Shown: positions 26,331 to 35,734, numbered from the stretch's first letter. The stretch: 64,000 nt of DNA from CBDCZY01 sp965224745 (GCA_965224745.1 CBDCZY010000010.1:712157-776156), one strand, 5' to 3'. The notes: generated from the letters alone by a model not told the origin. Made by a program: numbers and translations.

Positions 26331-27293
26331 TTATGCAATATAAGCTTCGTGGAGTTTCCAACCGGTTGACGACCAAACGCATTGTTTTACGGGATAAAAA
26401 ACTTGACGAGTTTGTATTACAGAAGCAAGCCAAGGATGTAGGGCGTTTTTTGAGATTGATCTATTGCCGATAATTTGAAATAGCATTGTCCTTATAAAAT
26501 TCTCAAGATTCGAATAAGGATATGTTGTACCGTTACGGCTTAATATGTCTTCGGCCTCTTTGACATAGGTCTGCATATGATTCGCGGTTTTCTGGTCGCC
26601 GTGTGAGCGGAAACCGGCAAGTGGGGTATTTACGACGTATAATTCACTGTGCTTATAAAAATTCGACCACAGCTCAAAGTCTCCAGCCATTTTTAAATTA
26701 GAGTCTATTTGGCTTCCAACCTTTTCCCAAAGCGACCTTCGCCAAAAGGTCGATTCCTGTTGTATGAAACCTCGATTGTATCGGTTGGTCCCGGCTAGAT
26801 ATGCGCCTTTAAAAAATGCTTGGCGATTATAACCGTTACGGTGTCTGCAAGAGACTGCACGGCCCGTTTGATCCCAAACGAGACCATATGCCGTTGTCAG
26901 CCAATCGATTTCCGGAAATGTTGAAAAAATATCCGCTACAACCGACAAAGCCCATGGTGTGTATTTATCATCGCTATTTATCCATGCCATAATTTCGCCG
27001 CTGGTTTTGCTAAAGCCTTTATTTATGGCATCGTACTGTCCATTATCCGGTTCACTGGTCCAATAGCTTAAATATTTATGATATTTTTTGATGATATCAA
27101 GAGTGCCGTCCGAACTGTCACCATCGATAATAATATATTCTAAGTTATCGTAATTTTGGTTTATAACGGATTGAATGGTTTCTTCAATATATTTAGCTTG
27201 ATTACATGATGGCGTTACAATGCTGATTTTCGGATTACCTTTGTCAAGACCATCGAGGCTAATCGTGGACTTGGCTGTCGACATTTTGTTCAT
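26331..27293 (-). CDS. GT2 family glycosyltransferase
   Basis: 320 residues. The GT-A domain begins ISIVTPSCNQAKYIEETIQSV at ~24, with GDSSDGTLDIIKKYHKYLSYW and the metal-site WINSDDKYTP. A GDFELWSNF motif around 205 corresponds to the catalytic base region (ED/GDxxLW). It is followed after 5 bp by the FkbM gene. It is similar in layout to the GT2 at 24513. Confidence 0.82.
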   Translation of the reverse strand: MNKMSTAKSTISLDGLDKGNPKISIVTPSCNQAKYIEETIQSVINQNYDNLEYIIIDGDSSDGTLDIIKKYHKYLSYWTSEPDNGQYDAINKGFSKTSGEIMAWINSDDKYTPWALSVVADIFSTFPEIDWLTTAYGLVWDQTGRAVSCRHRNGYNRQAFFKGAYLAGTNRYNRGFIQQESTFWRRSLWEKVGSQIDSNLKMAGDFELWSNFYKHSELYVVNTPLAGFRSHGDQKTANHMQTYVKEAEDILSRNGTTYPYSNLENFIRTMLFQIIGNRSISKNALHPWLASVIQTRQVFYPVKQCVWSSTGWKLHEAYIA

Positions 27294-27323
27294 ATTGATT
27301 TCAGGTGTGCTTTGGATAAATAA

Positions 27324-28571
27324 TTAGGTCTTTGCGCTTCTATTTAATACCTGCTCATATACGGCTTGATAAGCCTTAGCTATAACGGGATATGAAAATC
27401 GATCAACCGCATCAGAACGTGCCTGTGTTGATAATGTTTTTCTGCGATCAGTGTCTTTTAAAATCCAGCGTATGCCTGTGGCTAAATCTTCTGTATCGAA
27501 GGCTTTTGCTAACCAGCCGTTTTTCTTATGTTTGACAACATCAGGCAAACCGGAAGTATTAAACGCAATTACAGGGGTTCCACATGCGAGCGCTTCGGTG
27601 CCAGTTGTCGGTAAGTTATCTAGCCTCGACGGTACAACCATGGCATCAGCCGCACTATATGCAATTCTTAGGCTGAGGTCATCGTAGAGTTGTCCGAGAT
27701 AATGAATCGGGTATCCGACGTCCGGTACTTCCTTTGGGCGTCTTTCGCCAAACACTAATAATTGCAACCCCGGTATTTCTCCTCGTAAATGCTTTAAGGT
27801 GTTGAATAATAAATCCGCCCCTTTACGAGGATCACTTCCTCCGCCAACGGCTCCAAAAGTAAGTACCGGACCTTCTTTGGGTAATCCTAGCAGATCAAGG
27901 GCAATATCCCGTTCAATGGGTTGCCAAATATTCGTATCTAACGCATTGGGAATCACGCTGACTGGCCAGTCGTGCATTAAGACACTTTGATTTACACAGC
28001 CGGCCAGCCAATGGCTCGGAGTGATAACGTGTAAAGGGCGTTTCCATGCTTTTAATTTTCTGTACCAAGTCCAACGATTGAGGTCGAACCCGAATTCTTG
28101 GGTTGGTCTGTTTTCTCTCGAATAGCCCTCCCGAAAGCGAACGTCCTCAGTGTAATGTTCAGCTCCACAAAATGCCCACATGTCGTGCAACGTCCAAAAG
28201 ATCGGTTTATTGATGCGAGGGATATCTTCGATAGACAACATCTCGAAATTGATCCAATGCAGATTGATAAGTTCGGCATCAGTCAGGTTAATTCGTTGAG
28301 GCCATCTCGATGGAAATAATGCGGGTGAGTGGAGAATAGGATTACTGGTAATTAGGGATTTGGTCAGGTGCTTACTTAGGTCCAGGCGAAAACGAGTATA
28401 GGTGGTATGACATCGTGTTTGTGGTAAGTAGGTGCTGTCATTTCCCATTTGTGAGCGGTTTACCCACAACTGAGAATCGATGCCTAGCTGTCGTAAAGCT
28501 TGATGAATTCGATAAGCTGCTCGAGAAGCACCGCCGTGGCTATCGGACTGATTCAATTGGAGGATTTTCAA
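27324..28571 (-). CDS. GT4 family glycosyltransferase
   Basis: 415 residues, GT-B fold. It opens MKILQLNQSDSHGGASRAAYRIHQAL, split here around the glycine-rich acceptor loop. The C-terminal domain has TFGAVGGGSDPRKGADLLFNTLK and the donor-binding ALACGTPVIAFNTSGLPDVV region. This subtype is close to the WcaC/colanic-acid-type glycosyltransferases. It overlaps the upstream methyltransferase by 4 bp. Confidence 0.85.
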   Translation of the reverse strand: MKILQLNQSDSHGGASRAAYRIHQALRQLGIDSQLWVNRSQMGNDSTYLPQTRCHTTYTRFRLDLSKHLTKSLITSNPILHSPALFPSRWPQRINLTDAELINLHWINFEMLSIEDIPRINKPIFWTLHDMWAFCGAEHYTEDVRFREGYSRENRPTQEFGFDLNRWTWYRKLKAWKRPLHVITPSHWLAGCVNQSVLMHDWPVSVIPNALDTNIWQPIERDIALDLLGLPKEGPVLTFGAVGGGSDPRKGADLLFNTLKHLRGEIPGLQLLVFGERRPKEVPDVGYPIHYLGQLYDDLSLRIAYSAADAMVVPSRLDNLPTTGTEALACGTPVIAFNTSGLPDVVKHKKNGWLAKAFDTEDLATGIRWILKDTDRRKTLSTQARSDAVDRFSYPVIAKAYQAVYEQVLNRSAKT

Positions 28572-29404
28572 AGTTGGCTTATCTTGAGTTTGGTATATCT
28601 TTTGATTTTTCGTGTTAGGCTGATAATTGGGTGGATCAACCGTGATAATGTTTCTGCCTTGAGTGCATTGTTAAGACTTAAATTGTTTGTTTTTTCATAA
28701 ATCTGTGCATGTGCTGCGCCATCTATCGTGCCAATATAACTAAGGCCAAGAGTTTTCATGATCCATGGGAAAGTGTACCGTAAATGAAATGTTGCTGGCA
28801 AATGGCACTGAATAACTGGATAAAAACAATTGGCGAATATTAAGATACCGCCAACACGAACAGAGTTCGCCATTTGAAAAGCGAGCTGTATAGGGTTTTC
28901 AACATGTTCAAGCACATCTTGGGCAATGGCTGCATCATATTGGACTTCAAGTTTTGAAACAAATTTGATCTCTGAAACATTATTCAAACGTTCAAGGCCT
29001 ACCCTTGAGGGATAGGGTTCAACGATCGATACCGAAGAATTAGGTATTGCCTTTGTTATCGCTAATGCCAGTTCACCAAATCCGCCACCATAATCTGCAA
29101 TCGATTTTGATCTGGTTAGTTTAAGATATTTCGCTATCGCAACACGATGAGATGTTGATACTGGATCTACTGCTGTAAAAATGCCATTCATCAGCCAAAC
29201 AGGGTGTGCGTAATAATCATCAATGAGCTTTATATTTATGTCTTGATTATTATCTAAATTTTGCAAAAACCATATTCGGTTCATTTCGTCCCATACCCAT
29301 TCAACACTCGGTAGTAGCTTAGGAAGACCCATAAGATATTCAAGTTCAATATTGGAAAGAGAATTTCTAGAAATTTTGTACCCCCAGATTTCTATTTCAC
29401 TCAT
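28568..29404 (-). CDS. Class I SAM-dependent methyltransferase
   Basis: 278 residues. A ~95-residue N-terminal region rich in aromatic residues precedes the SAM domain: SIADYGGGFGELALAI (motif I), SIVEPYPS (motif II) and YDAAIAQDVLEHVENP (motif IV). Its overlap with the GT4 gene downstream and the 1 bp gap to the glycosyltransferase upstream place it in the glycan operon. The acceptor cannot be told from sequence. Confidence 0.75.
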   Translation of the reverse strand: MSEIEIWGYKISRNSLSNIELEYLMGLPKLLPSVEWVWDEMNRIWFLQNLDNNQDINIKLIDDYYAHPVWLMNGIFTAVDPVSTSHRVAIAKYLKLTRSKSIADYGGGFGELALAITKAIPNSSVSIVEPYPSRVGLERLNNVSEIKFVSKLEVQYDAAIAQDVLEHVENPIQLAFQMANSVRVGGILIFANCFYPVIQCHLPATFHLRYTFPWIMKTLGLSYIGTIDGAAHAQIYEKTNNLSLNNALKAETLSRLIHPIISLTRKIKRYTKLKISQL

Positions 29405-29405
29405 G

Positions 29406-30299
29406 TTAATACATAACTCTTCTCACGAAATACGACACTAGATTTTTTGGCCCTAAGTGAGTACGCTTATGAAACTGCCTAATCTTTCGAATGGCTTGTA
29501 ATGACTCTTGAATATCTTCTGGGTAATTTTCAACACTAGTTATAAATTGATTTTTAAAAAAAATTTCAGTTTTACCACAATTTTCACCACTACCATCGTG
29601 ACCAATATTTTCTACAAAACTGTTTACTGGATTCAAACAAAGTCCATTCTGCTCAAAAATGGTGGCATACCAAAAAATAGCCCATGTATTCAGTTTACCG
29701 GAATAATTCGCTTTGACCTGCTCCCAAAAGTCACAGGAATTATCTAAATTAAAACGCTTTATTTTTTTTCGTGTCCAGTTCCGCACAAGTTTTTCAGGTT
29801 TTTTTTCAAAATGTTGCCATCGATCTGCCCAAGTAGCCCAACCCCAACAATTCATGGCGCGCCAAAGAAAAACGTCCTCAAGCCCGTCTATGTCAATCGG
29901 ATAATTCCAACCGCTAATGTGCCAGACTTTCTTTTCTTCGGCGTATTTATCCAGTGTGGTATTCATAAAAGTCAAGAAATTTGGGCTGGTTACAATATCA
30001 TCTTCAAGAACTATTACTCGCCCGTATTTATTGCAAACCTCGGTCACACCCTCGATAATATTCCGAGCTAACCCATAATTAATGTCTCTCTCAAGGATAG
30101 TAACTGATTTAAACCCAGTCGCCCCATAGACGAGCTCCTTCACTGCTTTAAGTTGTTCTAGATTTTTTTCATCTTTCCCAGCATCAGCATATACAATCAG
30201 ATCGCTTTGATCTGCCAGTTCATTAGCTGTAAGTGCTTCTAATGTGCGCCGAGTGTGATCGGGGCGAGCAAAGACAAATAGTACTATTGGAGCAGTCAT
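29406..30299 (-). CDS. GT-A type glycosyltransferase (GNT1/alpha-1,3-GlcNAc transferase-like)
   Basis: 297 residues. It opens PIVLFVFARPDHTRRTLEAL and carries the metal-binding VLEDDIVTSPNFL at ~97, typical of the sugar-transferase group distantly related to eukaryotic GnT-I. The ISGWNYP and MNCWGWATWADRW segments are hallmarks of this bacterial subgroup. It lies downstream of wzt with a 132 bp gap and 1 bp before the methyltransferase start. Confidence 0.75.
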   Translation of the reverse strand: MTAPIVLFVFARPDHTRRTLEALTANELADQSDLIVYADAGKDEKNLEQLKAVKELVYGATGFKSVTILERDINYGLARNIIEGVTEVCNKYGRVIVLEDDIVTSPNFLTFMNTTLDKYAEEKKVWHISGWNYPIDIDGLEDVFLWRAMNCWGWATWADRWQHFEKKPEKLVRNWTRKKIKRFNLDNSCDFWEQVKANYSGKLNTWAIFWYATIFEQNGLCLNPVNSFVENIGHDGSGENCGKTEIFFKNQFITSVENYPEDIQESLQAIRKIRQFHKRTHLGPKNLVSYFVRRVMY

Positions 30300-30431
30300 T
30301 TACTAGTCACGATTGAGCTTTTTGTGATTAATCATACCTGCAACCACTTATCTAAATTAGGAATATTAATGGCTGAAAACAAGAATAGACATTTATAAAA
30401 CCTGCCATTTTTCAAAACCCATACATTATTT

Positions 30432-31727
30432 TTATTTTCTGTTCCAAAAAAACAAAGGAGCCATTAAGCCTGGCCTTTTTGATAACCAATAAGGCGATTC
30501 ACTTAACCCACCATTAATGCAGAAAAAAACATTAACCTCATCTTTGTTAGGCTCAATAATCCACTCTCTTTTGTACAGAGAAACGGTTAGTTCAACTCGA
30601 TATTGCCCTTCGTTTAAAAAATGATTTGGAATAATAGTTTGTAGCACATTCCTACCTTTTTGAATTCTGGGCCAATCTGCTGTTTTTGCGTCAGTTGATT
30701 GAGATACGTATATTAAGCTACCTGATTGTGAATATACTCTATAAGCAATTTCCAAGGCTTTATCAATTACTTCAACTAAAAATTCAACATTAATAACAAT
30801 ACTTGTATCATTTCGTATAGCCTCATTAATTATGGATTGATCTTTCGGTAGTGATAACCATAATCTTTCGGGTATAAAACAAGGGTGAGAATATAGGTTA
30901 TACTTATTTTCCCAAATTGACTCATTTTCATAATTTGGGACATCATTATACTTCGCAACCAACTCATAGATATTATTGCTACGATACTTAATGAGGCCTT
31001 TATGAATAATAAGCCCTCTGCTACATAATTTCTCAATAGCTGGCATGCTGTGACTTACAAATATCACTGTTTTTCCTTCATTACTGACATGCTCCATCTT
31101 TCCCAAGCATTTCCTCTGAAACTCTGCATCACCAACAGCCAAAACTTCATCAACAACTAATATCTCTGGCTCCAAGTGTGCTGCCACTGAAAAAGCCAAC
31201 CTGACATACATACCACTAGAATAGCGTTTTACCGGTGTATCCAAAAACCTTTCTACTCCTGCAAAAGCAACAATCTCATCAAACTTAGCTTTAATTTCTT
31301 TACGACTCATACCAAGAATAGCACCATTGAGATAGATATTTTCACGTCCAGTTAGCTCTGGATGAAAGCCTGTGCCGACTTCTAATAAACTTGCAATGCG
31401 CCCATTAACATGGATTCTTCCTGATGTTGGCTCTGTGATGCGCGATAGCACTTTTAATAATGTTGATTTTCCCGCACCATTTCTGCCAATAATGCCTACC
31501 TTGTCTCCTTGATTGATCTCAAAATTTATATCTTTTAATGCCCAGAATTCTTCCTGGGTTTGCGGATCTAATTCTCTACTACTAAAAGGACGGATGATTT
31601 TTTTGGCGATGTTTTTACTGCCGTGTATTAGGGTATCGCTGAATGTTTCATAGCGGGCTGATTTTTTCTCATGGCTGATGATGTATTTTTTACTGAGGTT
31701 TTCAACTTTTATAGCTATTTGACTCAT
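30432..31727 (-). CDS. wzt: ABC exporter ATP-binding protein Wzt with glycan-binding C-domain
   Basis: 431 residues. The N-terminal ATPase has Walker A GRNGAGKSTLL, signature YSSGMYVRLAFS and Walker B ILVVDEVLAVGD. Residues ~285-425 form a Wzt-type C-terminal beta-sandwich, which in O-antigen exporters recognises the finished, capped glycan. It pairs with the permease at 34518 to export lipid-linked polysaccharide across the inner membrane. Start: a TTG is open 15 bp upstream, but the GGGAG site is correctly spaced for the ATG, which overlaps the stop of the preceding regulator gene (ATGA). Unusually, two regulator genes separate it from wzm. Confidence 0.88.
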   Translation of the reverse strand: MSQIAIKVENLSKKYIISHEKKSARYETFSDTLIHGSKNIAKKIIRPFSSRELDPQTQEEFWALKDINFEINQGDKVGIIGRNGAGKSTLLKVLSRITEPTSGRIHVNGRIASLLEVGTGFHPELTGRENIYLNGAILGMSRKEIKAKFDEIVAFAGVERFLDTPVKRYSSGMYVRLAFSVAAHLEPEILVVDEVLAVGDAEFQRKCLGKMEHVSNEGKTVIFVSHSMPAIEKLCSRGLIIHKGLIKYRSNNIYELVAKYNDVPNYENESIWENKYNLYSHPCFIPERLWLSLPKDQSIINEAIRNDTSIVINVEFLVEVIDKALEIAYRVYSQSGSLIYVSQSTDAKTADWPRIQKGRNVLQTIIPNHFLNEGQYRVELTVSLYKREWIIEPNKDEVNVFFCINGGLSESPYWLSKRPGLMAPLFFWNRK

Positions 31728-33094
31728 TTTGTTATCTCCCAATACCCAGCTTTTGTACTTCCTTTTCTTTGCAAAATACCTTCTTTTTTTAATATTGCTA
31801 AATGTTGCTTTATCGCATTTTCACTCACGCCTATATGGGATGCTAATACTACTCGGGTTATTTTGTTGTCTTCGGCGATTAACTGGAGTATTTTTTCTTT
31901 TGTTGATGTTCTATTATCTTTTTCTTGGGTAGTTTCTTGGGTAGTTTCTTGGGTAGTTTCTTGGGTAGTTTTTTGTTCTGTATAACTCAATGTGGCTAAA
32001 TAGCCATCACCGCTTTCTTCATAGTTAAACGCCATTGAAATGTAGGCTTTTATGGCTTTTCTTATTCTTATATAGCCACTGCCATATTTTTCTATATCTT
32101 TAGTCAGGTAGAAAGCCTCGGCTATCAGTTTGTTTCTTGTTCTTGATTGGTAGTGGTCTGTTTTTAATTGTTCTATGGTCAGATCACCGTATAACTTTCC
32201 TGGGTTGAAAAAGGTAATTGATTGATCGAATATTTTTATTTGGGTATCAACTGGGCTGAGGTAGTCTCTATGCACGATGGCATTGAGAACTAATTCTCTT
32301 AGCGCGGGCTTTGGGTATTCGAGTATTTCGGTTCGTTCTAGTTCGCCTGTAAATTCAAACGCGACTTTGATATGGGATAAGATGAATAACATGACTTCTT
32401 CAACGGCTTCAAAAAGCGTTGTGCGTATCATTTTGTCGTCTAGTATCGTGGAGGGTGTTTTAAATCGACCGATATGGATATTGTAGGTATTCTGGTTTTT
32501 TGCAAAAAGTAATTGTGCCGCGTTGACGGGTTGTTCGTTTTTAATTAGATTTAGTTTTTGCAAACTGTTTAGTTCTGTTCCTTTTAAACTAAATCGTTCA
32601 CTTTCATTGACCTTTGTGATGAAACGGTCAATTTTCTGCTTATCTAATTCATTAAACGTCACATCATTTGCTGCATAAGCATCCCATGACAATTGAAGTG
32701 ACTGCATGTGCATAGTGGATATTTGCGTTAAGTTCATTTGATGATTGCTATTGGCGACTCTTTTGAAGTATTTGCCTTTATAGCTAACGGGTTTGATAGG
32801 AAATTCATCAACTTGAATAGTGATAATTCTTTTATCATCAACGGGAATGAGCTGTATATCGACCATTAAGGAAGGTTCAGTCGAACTTTTAATGCTATTC
32901 GCATAGTTCTGCAGACTTTCCGAACCTATTTCTACTCCACAGAGTGAGCCATCATCTTTTACGCCAATAAAAATAGTTCCTCCCTTTGTATTGGCTAAAG
33001 CAACCACGGTTTCTATGGTCTCTTTATCAAAGGAATGTTTAAACTCTATTCGGTCAGATTCACCGGAACTGATTAGTTTTAGAATATCTTTCAT
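31724..33094 (-). CDS. AlbA_2 (Schlafen-like) / COG2865-type regulator, copy 1
   Basis: 456 residues. The N-terminal AlbA_2 domain (1-125) has ESDRIEFKHS and the glycine-rich GGTIFIGVKDDG loop. The central region (~190-355) has LRELVLNAIVHRDY and IEKYGSGYIRIRKA, the HATPase_c_4-like core of COG2865 predicted transcriptional regulators. A tandem TTQE linker (~380-396) is followed by a C-terminal winged helix (KEKILQLIAEDNKITRVVLA). DNA or RNA binding is expected; no target is known. It lies inside the wzm-wzt exporter unit and overlaps wzt by 4 bp, which suggests control of, or co-regulation with, glycan export. Confidence 0.8.
   Translation of the reverse strand: MKDILKLISSGESDRIEFKHSFDKETIETVVALANTKGGTIFIGVKDDGSLCGVEIGSESLQNYANSIKSSTEPSLMVDIQLIPVDDKRIITIQVDEFPIKPVSYKGKYFKRVANSNHQMNLTQISTMHMQSLQLSWDAYAANDVTFNELDKQKIDRFITKVNESERFSLKGTELNSLQKLNLIKNEQPVNAAQLLFAKNQNTYNIHIGRFKTPSTILDDKMIRTTLFEAVEEVMLFILSHIKVAFEFTGELERTEILEYPKPALRELVLNAIVHRDYLSPVDTQIKIFDQSITFFNPGKLYGDLTIEQLKTDHYQSRTRNKLIAEAFYLTKDIEKYGSGYIRIRKAIKAYISMAFNYEESGDGYLATLSYTEQKTTQETTQETTQETTQEKDNRTSTKEKILQLIAEDNKITRVVLASHIGVSENAIKQHLAILKKEGILQRKGSTKAGYWEITK
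31925..31972. repeat. 12 bp tandem repeat x4 (codes TTQE linker)
   Basis: Four head-to-tail copies of TTGGGTAGTTTC; the last differs in one base. In the minus-strand gene each unit codes TTQE. Because the unit is a multiple of three, gain or loss of copies would change linker length without shifting the frame. Confidence 0.95.
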
Positions 33095-33161
33095 ATTCTA
33101 TTGAGTTATATGAGTTGCTTGCAGAAAAAATGGGTTGTTTTTCTGGATCACATTAGAAGCG

Positions 33162-34517
33162 TTATTTGACAAAATAGCCCCCTGTCTTCTTGCTTCCACG
33201 GTATTCTATTTTTCCTTCATCTCTGAGCTGCTTTATCCATCTTTCTATTGTTTTGGCGGGGGTTTTAAGTTGCACTTGTATTTGTGATACTCGCTTAGAC
33301 GGATTATGTTTTATATAATCATATAAAGAGTTTATTCCCTCATTTATTCCCTCATTTATTCCCTCATTTATTCCCTCATTTACACCGCCAACACTTTTTT
33401 GCTTATAAAGTGTTACCCTGAAGCCATGTTGAAATTCTTCAAAGATGGGTTCAAGAATGTCGTGTTGTTGGCATTCTTTTTTTATTCTTGCTATTCCTGA
33501 TCCATATTTTTCTATGCTTCCTACTTCTTTAAACATTTTTGCAATGGCAGCATTTCTACAGCGCGAGGAATAATGTCCATTTTGTAACTTTTCTATCGTA
33601 ATATCGTCATAGAGTTCGCCGGGGTTAAAAAACTCTATGCGATCATCGAAAATTTTCACCATAGAATCAGCGTTATCTCTATAGTCCCTGTGTACAACCA
33701 TATTGGTAACTATTTCTCGGATCGCTTCAAGGGGGTAATCATACCTTTCTATCCGTTGAGGCTCTCCTGTAAAAATGTACTCCACCATCAGGTTTTTTCG
33801 TATAAAAGTCATAGACTCTTCTACTTCGGTCATTAAGTCAGTATTTAAACTCAAACTATCGATAATCATCGTGTCTGTTTTAAATCTGCCGATTTGCATG
33901 CCGGTTAACGATGAAATATTGTTTACAAAAAGTAAATAAGCCCCAAAAGTTAGTTGGTCATTTTTTATTAATTCATATTTTCTAAGAATGGAAAAAATAT
34001 CATCGACAAACTTCTTTTCTTGGTAAAGCTCGATTTTATCAGTCAGTTTTATTGCTTTATCAATTGATATATCGTCAAAGTCGTGTCTAGTATCAATTTG
34101 ACAATCCCAGCTTTCATTGATGGTTTTTAAATGTTCATTGGCTATTTCATTAAGACTCATTAAATGATTTGAGTTTTTAATTCGCTTGAAATATCTGTTT
34201 TTATAAGCAATTGGCTTGATCGGTTGTTCTTGAACCTCAATAACTAGAATTGTTTTATTTTCAAAAGTGTAATCATCTATATCCACAATAACACCGGGTT
34301 GAGTGTTTTGTTTGATGGTGTTGATGTGATTTTGTATGCTTTCTAAACTGACTGCTGTACCGATAATTTCGCCTGAATTATTAACACCCACAAGGACTCT
34401 GCCGCCTTTTGCGTTAGCAAAAGCAACCACTGTTTCTATCACTTCTTTTTGGAAAGTTGTTTTAAACTCTATTGTCTGTCCTTCACCCTTTTTGATCTGT
34501 GCTATTAAATCTTCCAC
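33162..34517 (-). CDS. AlbA_2 (Schlafen-like) / COG2865-type regulator, copy 2
   Basis: 451 residues, GTG start directly after the wzm stop. It has the same architecture as its neighbour: AlbA_2 domain (EGQTIEFKTTFQKEVIETVV, GGRVLVGVNNSG), HATPase_c_4-like core (IREIVTNMVVHRDY, IEKYGSGIARIKKE), a repeated NEGI linker and a winged helix. The two proteins align over most of their length but differ throughout, so the duplication is old. Having a second regulator of the same family immediately next door, both on the exporter transcript, is unusual. Confidence 0.8.
   Translation of the reverse strand: MEDLIAQIKKGEGQTIEFKTTFQKEVIETVVAFANAKGGRVLVGVNNSGEIIGTAVSLESIQNHINTIKQNTQPGVIVDIDDYTFENKTILVIEVQEQPIKPIAYKNRYFKRIKNSNHLMSLNEIANEHLKTINESWDCQIDTRHDFDDISIDKAIKLTDKIELYQEKKFVDDIFSILRKYELIKNDQLTFGAYLLFVNNISSLTGMQIGRFKTDTMIIDSLSLNTDLMTEVEESMTFIRKNLMVEYIFTGEPQRIERYDYPLEAIREIVTNMVVHRDYRDNADSMVKIFDDRIEFFNPGELYDDITIEKLQNGHYSSRCRNAAIAKMFKEVGSIEKYGSGIARIKKECQQHDILEPIFEEFQHGFRVTLYKQKSVGGVNEGINEGINEGINEGINSLYDYIKHNPSKRVSQIQVQLKTPAKTIERWIKQLRDEGKIEYRGSKKTGGYFVK
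33331..33378. repeat. 12 bp tandem repeat x4 (codes NEGI linker)
   Basis: Four exact copies of TTTATTCCCTCA. On the minus strand each encodes NEGI. It occupies the same place, between the HATPase-like core and the winged helix, as the unrelated 12 bp repeat in the paralogue at 31925. Confidence 0.95.
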
Positions 34518-35351
34518 TCAGATCACATCCGCAAACGTTTTTTCAGTTTTTCTAAAGTGAATGACGCCAACCAAACACAAAACAACGACCACACTGATTG
34601 ATAGCGCTAATTCCGTTGTATTAAAAGCTGTCTTACCACCACTAATTGCCCAACGAAACCCGTCGATTACGGCAACCATTGGGTTTAAGTAATAAAGCAA
34701 TCGGTATTGTTCTGGAACTATTGTTGCGCTAAATCCCACAGGGGATATATAGAGTCCCAGCTGAACGATAAAAGGGATCACAAACCTGAAGTCTCGGTAT
34801 TTTACATTTAGTGAGGCGATAAATAGCCCTGTGCCTAAAGCAGCAAAAAAACCCAATAATAAAAACAGTGGTAAGGTGATAATTTGCCATTCTGGCCAAT
34901 AGTGATACCAAGCCATTAAAGCTAATAGAATGACAAATGAAATCGCAAAATCAACGGCCGCAACAATAACTGATGCCGCTGGAATGATGAGCCTGGGAAA
35001 ATAGACTTTTGAGATTAAGTTGGCATTGCCAATCAGACTGTTACCCGCATCAGAAAATGCGGTTGAAAAAAATGTCCATGGCAGCATTGCAGCGAAAACA
35101 AAGATGGGATACGGTACGCCTTCGCTTGGTAATTTAGCAATTTTCCCGAACACGACAACAAATATCATCATCGTTAACAAAGGGCGAAGTATCGCCCATA
35201 ATACGCCTATGACGGTTTGCTTGTAGCGCACGGCTATATCACGCCATGCCAGAATATAAAAGAGTTCTCTATAACGCCAAAGATCCATCCAGTAGTGGCG
35301 TTCTGCTTTTCCAGATTCTATCGTAAGTTGAAATTGTTCTTTATTTTTCAT
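34518..35351 (-). CDS. wzm: ABC-2 type polysaccharide export permease Wzm
   Basis: 277 residues with six predicted membrane helices, ABC2_membrane family. The N-terminal interface helix region is LWRYRELFYILAWRDIAVRYKQT, split here, as in Wzm and KpsM. With Wzt it forms the inner-membrane channel for lipid-linked O-antigen- or capsule-like polysaccharide. This is the most upstream intact gene of the island. Its promoter should lie in 35352-35887, which otherwise holds only a regulator remnant. Confidence 0.9.
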   Translation of the reverse strand: MKNKEQFQLTIESGKAERHYWMDLWRYRELFYILAWRDIAVRYKQTVIGVLWAILRPLLTMMIFVVVFGKIAKLPSEGVPYPIFVFAAMLPWTFFSTAFSDAGNSLIGNANLISKVYFPRLIIPAASVIVAAVDFAISFVILLALMAWYHYWPEWQIITLPLFLLLGFFAALGTGLFIASLNVKYRDFRFVIPFIVQLGLYISPVGFSATIVPEQYRLLYYLNPMVAVIDGFRWAISGGKTAFNTTELALSISVVVVLCLVGVIHFRKTEKTFADVI

Positions 35352-35399
35352 TGCTTATGTTCATTTTCTTGAACAATAGATATTAAGTCCCCACCAGTC

Positions 35400-35734
35400 C
35401 AAAAACCAAAATAAGACAGGAAACCATCAAGTGTTTTTGAATTAAGGTGATCGCTCCTCCAATTTGGCTAAATAAATCTGTATTCAGATCGATGCTATCT
35501 AATATCGATTTCACTTTTTAATCGGCTAATTTGGAACGCTGTCATTGGGGGTATGCCATTAACAAATAATAAATAAGCAGCAAATGTAGGTTTGCCGTTC
35601 TTTATCAAACCATATTGATTCAGGTAATGGCTTTTAGACTTCTTCAACGAAGGTAGCTGAATTTTATTACGCTTGGCTTTGTAAGTTGAATTAACGCCTA
35701 AATATCTCAAGAGGATGACCTTAAGCGAATACAT
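35400..35734 (-). pseudogene. Decayed third AlbA_2/COG2865 regulator
   Basis: Frame one (from ~35650 to 35495) gives YGLIKNGKPTFAAYLLFVNG, which aligns with YELIKNDQLTFGAYLLFVNN of the copy at 33162. After a one-base frameshift near 35495 the match resumes as DSIDLNTDLFSQIGGAITL. Both the N-terminal AlbA_2 domain and everything beyond the middle are missing. The locus therefore once held three members of this family. Before the MITE (35735-35887) I see nothing further. Confidence 0.72.

Noticed and set aside
25585..26433. Longer FkbM methyltransferase start at 26433
   Set aside because: The extension lies wholly inside the upstream GT2 gene; a start 5 bp after that gene fits the operon spacing.
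31925..33378. Short regular repeats suggesting a CRISPR array
   Set aside because: Units are contiguous 12 bp repeats without spacers and are in frame inside genes.
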